Part shown: piece by piece, positions 50,401 through 57,100 of the stretch
How positions within the stretch are numbered: the first letter of the stretch is position 1
Layout of the letters: each line of letters opens with the position of its first letter
DNA from: UBA6522 sp963664945
GTDB taxonomy: Bacteria; Pseudomonadota; Gammaproteobacteria; Steroidobacterales; Rariloculaceae
DNA length: 64,000 nt
Direction: 5' to 3'
Assembly: GCA_963664945.1 (NCBI GenBank)
Contig: OY761822.1
Span: forward strand, 4,278,001 to 4,342,000
Notes under the pieces: generated by a model
What the model saw: only the letters and a program-made list of their open reading frames with translations
Databases searched by the model: none
What the model was told of the DNA's origin: nothing
Made by a program: the position numbers and the translations under genes

Positions 50401-50753
50401 TACGGCTGACTGCGCCCTCCTCCGCAGGCACCTACTACTACGGCGCTTGCGTGGATTCGGTCGCGGGCGAATCCGACACGGACAACAACTGCTCCTCCGG
50501 CGTGCGGGTCACCGTATCCAGTGGCGGGGACCCGGGCGGTGGCGACGGCGGGTGTGTCGAGGTGAACGATGTCGTCGAACTGGGCGAAGGCGAGAGCTGC
50601 ACGATCACCCAGGCTCTGGTGGACAAGTACAGTTTGAACAGTGTCTCCGTCAGAGCCGGCAACACGGCTAGATGCTCCGGCGGCAGCGTGAGGCTGAGTT
50701 TCTTTAGCGGCGGCAGTATCCATCTCAACGGCTTGACGATCAGGTGCAGGTAG
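47436..50753 (+). CDS. Large secreted multidomain protein (pre-peptidase, CARDB, C-terminal Cys module)
   Basis: 1105 residues from the ATG at 47436 (AGGAG eight bases upstream); signal peptide FTAALAFVFLGCSDAHA, possibly a lipoprotein signal (Cys in FLGCS). Residues 25-330 are beta-rich repeats (VPLFLAPGVSGDPQGVLRIV, VPIFNLSTAVAQVSRLRLIN). Next come a pre-peptidase C-terminal-like domain (DRDYFRVVVASATTLTVETT), a Cys-bearing module (CRDGLTLREGETC), a Gly linker, a related module (CVEGNTYGPGEGC), an Fn3-like domain, two nearly identical CARDB domains and a final 66-residue module with four Cys. It probably sits on the cell surface or is released. It lies just downstream of the pentanucleotide tract. 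Confidence 0.82.
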   Translation: MNVRKSFTAALAFVFLGCSDAHAEQYTVPLFLAPGVSGDPQGVLRIVNDTGEAATVEIFAIADDGARAGPATIALGASAVAEFDATELQSANAAKGLSGGLGKFSGDVRLSIDSDVPVVPLAFVRASGGALSAMHDTVRAASTEAGTYRYEVPIFNLSTAVAQVSRLRLINPGDTPAAVTIEGRDDGASAGTGSVRLSLPAGGARTLTAQQLEAGGTGLTGRLGAGLGRWRLTVSSDRPLEVANVVVSSTGRWNNLSTTAVRGAAPAGLAGFNDRFVGESMVLEVEGGRFALMFMENGRVSETVQTDGMVVTGEGGYDYVGVGPDAGRLTVDYDDGEQCRSNLYFSSRMGGWFASSCTGGAASDETRSGGNWYAGEEEDGGDDHGDGFDTATGVSVPSTTPGELEEGKEDGDRDYFRVVVASATTLTVETTGRTDTYGTLFDGSRTQLTTNDDGGPGSNFRIERQVQAGTYYVEVRGYRPTRTGSYELRVSVTGGGGVTPPTGDNICRDGLTLREGETCRGDGDFITGSITLSGGCLTGTFTIGALRNIGGRLCGAVNRFGDSQISRNADGSYTFSLPGGGGGTGGGGGTGGGGGTARAGECVEGNTYGPGEGCDFYATDGSSSNERFSVLSDGRARIRNITVGGRWTNRGGRIGGVPYDFVLSPQGGGVWKVDEYRPGDGGGAAPSSPRNTSANWEGSNVRVSWDASTGATHYEVWRCDTRAGPLECEDGISFDRTNWTNLARNVTATSYVDRSPPTSTSASAFKIRYVVQACNSSGCSGIIDDSNPGGGSGTGAPDLTVESVSASDSSPDTGASFTLRATVRNNGDSSAAATTLRYYRSTDSTISRSDTQVGTDSVSGLSASRTSSESIRLTAPSSAGTYYYGACVDSVAGESDTDNNCSGGVRVTVSGTTAPDLTVESVSASDSSPDTGASFTLRATVRNNGDSSAAATTLRYYRSTDSTISRSDTQVGTDSVSGLSASRTSSESIRLTAPSSAGTYYYGACVDSVAGESDTDNNCSSGVRVTVSSGGDPGGGDGGCVEVNDVVELGEGESCTITQALVDKYSLNSVSVRAGNTARCSGGSVRLSFFSGGSIHLNGLTIRCR
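49827..50500 (+). repeat. Two near-identical CARDB-coding repeats, 354-bp period
   Basis: The stretches beginning at 49827 and 50181 share almost every base over about 320 bp (one visible difference is tccttcacg versus tcctttacg). Each encodes PDLTVESVSASDSSPDTGAS to VDSVAGESDTDNNCS, one CARDB cell-adhesion-type domain. A recent tandem duplication inside the 1105-residue protein gene. Confidence 0.9.
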
Positions 50754-50755
50754 AG

Positions 50756-51802
50756 ATGGAACACGTGTCCGCAAGTGTTCCCATGGACTCAAATCGTTGC
50801 GCTGACGAGGTCCGACGGCTGGCCGGCGTGCTTGCCGTCGGCCTGCCGTTGTCCTTTGGCTTGGCCGGTTGCGCGGACGATGCCTTTTTGGTCCGGGACG
50901 CATCGCCCGTCAGCATGCCGGTCCCGATGACGCGGAGCGCGGTCCAGGTATCAACGCAGACCACGGCGGACGAACCCGGAACGAAACCGCTCCCCGCCGA
51001 GGAAAGCCAGGCGAGGAGGTACTTTGCCGCCATCGGCAGGGTCGTGCTGGAAAACCACGCGGGAGACGATTTTTGGTCCGATCCCGACGTGTTTGTCCAG
51101 GTCCAGCGGCGCGATCCGGAAATTCTCGGATCGATCCGTCTTGCGGAGGAACGCCTGTCGGCGCTGGGCGGGCAGATGCGCGCGGTCGAAGCGGAGCTGC
51201 ATCCGCTTCGGGCCAAGCAAACGGACAGCGAGTTGACGCCGGGCGAACCGCTCTCCCCGACCCAGGTTGCAAGACTGGACGCGCTTTCCCACAATCTCGG
51301 AGATGCCTGCGACGACACATCGAGGCGCGCTTCGTGCGCCATGTGTGCCCGCTACGACGAACGGCCCGAGTGCGTGGAATGCGAGGCATGCAACGAACGG
51401 CGGTTCCTCGAGGACAAGAAGGCGGCGAGCGAGATCGTTCCCGGCCCTGCGCTCACGCCATTGGAGATCGAGCGGCTACAGGAGCTGGAAGGTGCGGTCG
51501 CGCGAATCGCGAGCGACCGGCAGGAAGCGTCGCGGGAGATAGGGCGCCTTTGGGATGCCATCACCGGCCACACGCATACCATCACGACCCCGGGCTACGT
51601 ATTGGATTTCGGGTACCGGCCCATCCAGGCCGTATTGCCCGGCGATGACGTGTGGATAGCGGTGTACGACCGGGACACCGGCGAACACGACCTGTACGGG
51701 TCCACGGCACTCCGTATAGGGGATGCTTTACTGCGCGGAGGCGATGTGGAACTCGCGATGCCGAACGTGGAGTCCCTGGTCCTGAGGATCGTTTCGCCGT
51801 GA
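50756..51802 (+). CDS. Lipoprotein with a Cys-rich, zinc-ribbon-like segment
   Basis: 348 residues from the ATG at 50756, two bases after the previous stop (AGGTAGAG just upstream), so coupled to the large secreted protein. Lipoprotein signal ending LPLSFGLAGC. A helical, coiled-coil-prone middle (RLAEERLSALGGQMRAVEAE) is interrupted at about residues 195-220 by CAMCARYDERPECVECEAC, five Cys in CxxC-x9-CxxCxxC spacing. A second helix and a C-terminal beta domain (DVWIAVYDRDTGEHDLYGST) follow. I do not recognise a family. The Cys cluster could bind metal or form disulfides in the periplasm. Confidence 0.65.
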   Translation: MEHVSASVPMDSNRCADEVRRLAGVLAVGLPLSFGLAGCADDAFLVRDASPVSMPVPMTRSAVQVSTQTTADEPGTKPLPAEESQARRYFAAIGRVVLENHAGDDFWSDPDVFVQVQRRDPEILGSIRLAEERLSALGGQMRAVEAELHPLRAKQTDSELTPGEPLSPTQVARLDALSHNLGDACDDTSRRASCAMCARYDERPECVECEACNERRFLEDKKAASEIVPGPALTPLEIERLQELEGAVARIASDRQEASREIGRLWDAITGHTHTITTPGYVLDFGYRPIQAVLPGDDVWIAVYDRDTGEHDLYGSTALRIGDALLRGGDVELAMPNVESLVLRIVSP

Positions 51803-51872
51803 CCGCGCGCGCTCCAACCCGTCGCGCGCAGGGTCCGGCGCGGATCAGGCCAGCGTCGCCGGGGAACCGGTC

Positions 51873-52526
51873 GTGTTGAGGAGTCTGCAATATTCCATTG
51901 GCGCTTCGGCTGTCGTTGTCCTGTACACGGTTTCCGGGATGGCCGATCTGGCTGCACAGGAGCGACTGCCGATCATCCGTCACGATGTCGATCTGCGTTC
52001 CTGTGCGGCGTTGGGGTGCCCGGTCGTCGCCCGGCTTGCCATACTCAGCTACGTGAACGTCCAGGACAAGGCGGCCGCGAGGAACGGGGAAGCAGACGGG
52101 GACGAGGATTGGGCCTATGTGGCCACTGTGGGCTCACGGCGCGGGGGGCCACGGGGTTTGGGCTGGCTGATCGATCGCCATGTGGGCTATCCGGATTCAT
52201 TCGCGCCGGTTCGCGGTTGGCGGATCGAGTCTTTCGATTACTGCATTGGAGACTATTGTCCCGACTTCAGTTTTACGCCGGATGGTCACTTTACGGTCAT
52301 GTTCCCCGCCTGCTTCGACGGGTTGTGCCCGGACCCGCCCACGGAAGCCGATTGTCCCGCAGGCACGGGAAAGCGGGTGGTGGGCGACCGGGTCCATTGT
52401 TTTTCGAGGGGCCGGCTGTACCGCGCCGGCGATGTCATTCGCGCGGGCGGCCCCGATTCTCGTGAATTCCTCTACTTCGACAAATGGGGGCGGCTTTGCG
52501 CCGACGCCTGGACGTGTCAAGCGTAG
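51873..52526 (+). CDS. Secreted Cys-rich protein with an SH3-like N-terminal domain
   Basis: 217 residues from a GTG at 51873 (GGGGAA upstream). Signal peptide GASAVVVLYTVSGMADLAAQ. Residues 30-110 resemble a bacterial SH3-like domain: VDLRSCAALGCPVVARLAIL, WAYVATVGSRRGGPRGLGWL (the R-x-x-P-S/A-x-x-x-x-V-x-x-L followed by W-x-x-V pattern), often used to bind peptidoglycan or protein partners. The rest is Cys-rich (CIGDYCPDF, CFDGLCPDPPTEADC). It lies 70 bases after the lipoprotein gene and 65 before a protease remnant, so probably the same transcription unit. Confidence 0.6.
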   Translation: MLRSLQYSIGASAVVVLYTVSGMADLAAQERLPIIRHDVDLRSCAALGCPVVARLAILSYVNVQDKAAARNGEADGDEDWAYVATVGSRRGGPRGLGWLIDRHVGYPDSFAPVRGWRIESFDYCIGDYCPDFSFTPDGHFTVMFPACFDGLCPDPPTEADCPAGTGKRVVGDRVHCFSRGRLYRAGDVIRAGGPDSREFLYFDKWGRLCADAWTCQA

Positions 52527-52591
52527 GGGGAGAACCGGTCGGTCGAGTGATGCCGCCGATCGTGAATCGACCTGGGGTTGGGAGAATACCG

Positions 52592-53909
52592 ATGGAAAAA
52601 TGCAGTCGTTCAACCGTGACGATCACACGAGGCGTGCCGCCCACGGTTTTGTTGTGCGGTCTGGGTCTGGCTCTATGCGGCCAGGTACACGCGCTCGGAC
52701 ATCCGGCTGCTGGCGGAGGTGGACGCGGTCGGCAGTCGGGGCCAAGGCTACATTGCTCACGAAGCCCGGGGTACGTCGTTCGCGGCGCCTGTAGTGTCCG
52801 GAGCGGTCGCGCTGCTCATGGAGCATTTCCGCGGACAGCTCGGCAACGTGGAAATCGTCAAGCGCGTGGTCAACACGGCCGATAACACGGGACACTACGC
52901 GCAGCGAGAGATCTATGGAGCTGGGCTGCTCGATATCGAAGCCGCGTTGAAACCGGTCGGGGATATCGCCACAGGCACGCCATCGTGGCATGGAGACACT
53001 GCGCTGACGCTGCTCAGCCTGCCGCCGGCCATCGGTGGATTGGGACAGCGCCTGGCGGCTCAAGGTGTCGAGGTGGCCAGCCTGGACAGTTTGGGGGCGC
53101 CGTTTTGGTCGTCGCCGGCGCGGTTCATGCACGTCGCGGCTTGGACCCCGCCGCGGCTGATACCCGAGATCGGCGATGCCGCGGATGGCAGCGGGCAGCC
53201 GCATCTCGGATTCACGCCGGGAACTGTCGGCATCCCGGTAAAAACGGGCGCTGGAAGGCCACGGGGTGTTGTCGCCGATTGGCTCAATGGAACGGGCGCG
53301 AGTGCGGGCGATTTTCGGTTGCTCAAGGGCGAGGATCGGATGGGCGTTGAGCAGGCGCCCGGCGAGGGTTTCCGTTGGGGCATGCTGCAGGACGGTTCGT
53401 CCTGGCTGGGAGGTTACCCGTCGGGCGCGTTCGGCAACAATGTCCGCTCGGCGACCGCCTGGTTCGGCCGAAGCGCCCGGTTGAAGCTGGACGATCGGTG
53501 GAGCGTGAGCGCATCGGGCACCGTGGCGATGGCGAGTACGGATCTGCGGCCCGGGGCAATGCTCGAGGTCGATACGCACGTGATGTCCACGTGGGAAATC
53601 GGCGTGGAGCAGGGCATTCGGGGTGTGGCGCGATGGTTCCGGGTTTCGCTGTCGCAGCCCCTTCGAGCCGAGGCGGGCGTGGGAACGCTTACCTACCTCG
53701 CCGGACTGAAAGACGGCTCACCGGCTTATGAGCGTGCGGCGGGTTCCCTGGCCCCGGACGGCCGCGAGCTTGAAATTGCGTTCACGCACGAAAGGCCAAT
53801 CGGTTGGGGGCGAGGCGCGGTGGAAATCGAGCATTCATTCGACTTTCTTCACGAGCCGGGCAGGACGGATTCACGAATTGGCCTCGCTTATCGGCTGAAC
53901 TTGCAATGA
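52592..53909 (+). pseudogene. Decayed subtilisin-like (S8) autotransporter protease
   Basis: A normal gene start exists at 52592 (GGGAG upstream, signal peptide PTVLLCGLGLALCGQVHA), but the frame is wrong for what follows. From 52686 the other frame reads through a 40-bp piece of IS transposase and then into the end of an S8 catalytic domain (GTSFAAPVVSGAVALLMEHF, the catalytic Ser) and a 300-residue C-terminal region with barrel-like strands (ATAWFGRSARLKLDDRWSVS, terminal RIGLAYRLNLQ). The Asp and His motifs of the protease are absent. A GTG at 52719 could start the fragment but has no site. Not a functional protease. Confidence 0.7.
52686..52725 (+). repeat. 40-bp exact copy of internal IS481-type transposase sequence
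   Basis: Bases 52686-52725 equal the complement of 46373-46412 at all 40 positions and are read in the same frame (YTRSDIRLLAEVD) in both. It lies exactly where the signal peptide and the protease remnant meet. This is far too long for chance, so the junction passed through an IS copy. Confidence 0.92.
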
Positions 53910-54108
53910 CGCCCGGCAGGTTGGCGCCGTTGGGGAGACGTTCGTGTCGAGTGCTGTGAAAGATTTTCTTGGCGCATTCCCTGCCTGCCGCGACAGGATG
54001 CGCACATCCGCCACGGGCATCGGTCAAGCGGGACGGGCGCAAGGTCCCTACGGTCCTGAACAGGTAATATAAGCGTCATTCCGCCGACCGGTTATGGAGT
54101 GGCATGGA

Positions 54109-57100
54109 ATGAAAAAACTCGTTTGGCTGGCGCTGGCCGCTTCGGTTGCGGTGTTTGCCGTGAACGGCTGGAGGACAGCGCAATGGTTGCTCGAGCCAGC
54201 CGGGCAAACCGCCGGGGTTGACGGCGAACGGGCGGTCGTTGAGCGGGTATTGGAGCGAACCCTGCGCGAGAGCCGCGCCGGCGTCGAGATGCCGGCTGAC
54301 ATTGCGCCCCCCGCGCCCGGTGCACGGCCGGACACGGTTGCCGCCCAACCGGTTACGCCGGTCGATGATCCTCAGGGCGCCAGCGAACGATCGGGCTCAA
54401 GCGCTGTCGTGGCGCCGCAAGGCTATTCATTCGGAACTTATCGCGGTTCCATGCAGCGCGCCCCGTCCAGCGGAGAGGTCGTCCGGCCGCCTCCGCAAAA
54501 TCCCGCGTGGCTCGACCCCGCGGTGGCTCCCGAGGCGCTGCTCGAACAGGCGACGAGGTTCGGGCGCGACTTCACCTATGCGGTGCTGCGTCTGGGCCCG
54601 CGGGCAAACGTTCAGACTCTCGACGGTGCCCTCCGCGCCCTTGGCGCGCGGATTGAAGGCGTGACCGGCGAGTACGCGCGCGTGCGCGTTTCGGCCGAGC
54701 GCGACCGGCTCGAATCCATCGCCGGGCTGCCCGGCGTGCTCGGCCTGGGCGCGTTACCGCCCGCGCAAAAGGCGTCGGAGGCTTTCGTGCAGGCGATGCG
54801 TTCCCGCGGCGCGTCCGAACTCGTGCCAGTTTACATCACGCTGATGAGCGTAGACCCGGCGGGCGAGTGGCGCCAGTCGCTGTCCGGCCTGGGGATAGTT
54901 GTGGGCACCTTTGACAGCAGCCTGCGCAGCTACACGGCGAACATGCCGGCCTCGGCGCTGGCGCAAGTCATGGCCGCCGACTACGTGATGACCATCGAAC
55001 CGGTACCGGTGATAACCGCGAACCACGCGTCTTCCGTGCCGGTCATGGGCGTGGACGGCTTGCGCCGATACGTCCCGGCCGAAGACCGCTTTACCGGGCT
55101 TACGGGCGAAGGCGTTGCGGTGGCCGTGCTCGACACCGGGCTCAACACCCGGCACGTGGACATCGCGCACGGTCGCGAGAGCATCTGCGGGGCCAGTTTC
55201 GTTGCCGACGAACACTGGGATCTCTGGCTGGACATGGACGGGCACGGCACGCACGTGTTCGGCACCGTCGCCGGTGCGGGGCGCACGGACCCGCTGCTGG
55301 CCGGTATCGCCCCGGGGCTGAGCCACCTGCGCTTCGGCAAGGTGCTCTCGGCGCACGGTTTCGGCAGCGGCGACGATATCCGCCGCGCCATGGACCATTT
55401 CTCGCGGCCCACGAGTTGTGCGTGGCAGGGGACGGTCTCGGAATCCGTCAAGCCGCTGATTGTCAACATGAGCCTGGCGGCGACGGCCCTTCATTTCTCC
55501 GGCCGCGGTGTCGGAGAGCGGAAACTGGACGCGGTCGTGCACGCCGATTCGCAATTGTACGTGGTGGCTCAGGCGAATTCGGGTCTGCACGGGTTTTCCA
55601 ACTACGGCACGGCCAAGAACTCGCTGGCCGTCGGCGCGGTGGAGGATTCGGGCATCATCGCATGGTTCAGCAGCCACGGACCCACCGCCGACGGGCGGCT
55701 CGCGCCCAATGTCGTGGGCACGGGCGTGTCGCTCACCTCGGCGCGCGGGCAGGCGTCCCTGACCGGCCACGACACGTTCGGCGGCACGAGCATGGCCTCT
55801 CCTTCCGTCGCGGGCGTGGCCGCGTTGCTGATGCAGGCGCGGCCGGAGTTTCGCGACCGCCCTGCGCTCACGCGTGCCCGGCTCATGGCCAGCGCCATAC
55901 GCCCGGAGGCTTACTTCGACAGCGGGAAGTTGCTGCCGGGCGACAACAGCGCAGGCCCCGGGGAGTTCAACAACCTGTACGGGCTGGGGCTGGTGTCGGC
56001 GCGAACTGCGATCTTCTCGAACGACAGCGCGCAAGGCTGGCTCAACGGCAGCGCGAGCGCCGAGCCGGCGGACGGCGCCTACGAGCACATCGACATCGAC
56101 GTGCCCGAGGACGCGAGCCGGCTGGATGTCGTGCTGACCTGGGACGAACAGCCCGCCGACACGCTGACCCGGTCGGTACTGGCGAACATCGACCTCTGGG
56201 CCGACCGGGGTGCGGATTGCGGCGCCGACGCCTGCGGCGAGCACGCTTCGCGCTCGGGAGTCGACAACGTGGAATGGCTGCTGATCGAGGATCCCTCGCC
56301 GGGGGTTTACCGGATCAAGGCGGTGCCCGTGGAAACCTACGGCGAGAGCGTCGCCGCCGCCGTGGCATGGACGATACGCCGCGGGGAAGCGACGCCGCGG
56401 CTTGAGGTGCACCTGGAAGAAACCTCCCCCTCCGATGCCGACAGCCGCTATCTCGTCGTCGATGTCACCGTCGAGCCCAGCACCTACGTGGCCTCCGGGA
56501 CGACGATTCACCTCGGCTGCCGCATCGCTGGAGAGTCGGCGTGCTTCAACCTCAGCCAGGCCTTTCTGCCCCACCGCAGCCGGGTGTTTCGGGGCGACGG
56601 CCAGAGCCGACCGCTTGAGTATGCCTGGGACGCGGTATCCAAGCCCATATCCGTTGGCGAGATCGCGGCGGGTTCACCGAGGCGCGCGCAGCTGTGGTTT
56701 CTGCGCGATGAGGTTCCGTCCGCCAGCACGCTGTATGTGGCCGCATCCGCGTGGAACGCGCTGGCCGCCTCGCGCAGCATCGAATTATCGGCGGATGGCG
56801 CTCAGTCGTCCGACGAGCCCGCCGCCTCGCCGTCGAACGACGGTTTCTCGGCGTCCGAACGCCTTTCGGGCACCACGGGCGAGACGCGCCTGGACCTTGC
56901 GCTCGCCTCGCGCGAACCGGGCGAGCCGCGGGTCTCCGCCGGCAGCCGGACGTTGTGGTACGAGTGGGACGCGCCGGCCAAGGGGCTGTTCAGGTTCAGG
57001 ATCAGGGAGGCGGATTCGGGCAAGCCCGCCACCGTCGATTTCGCACTGTTCAGCGGCGACACGCTGGCGGCGCTGGAGCCGGCGGCGGAAAAGCGCGGGA

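Noticed and set aside
52575..52591. A 16-base match (ggttgggagaataccg) between the protease-remnant leader and the integrase gene at about 62115
   Set aside because: A single 16-mer match is expected about once by chance in a window of this size, and the flanks do not match.
54754..56574. A 606-codon minus-strand frame within the S8 protease gene
   Set aside because: Composition is typical of an antisense shadow (His/Arg/Val-rich), with no start site; the plus strand shows the full catalytic triad.
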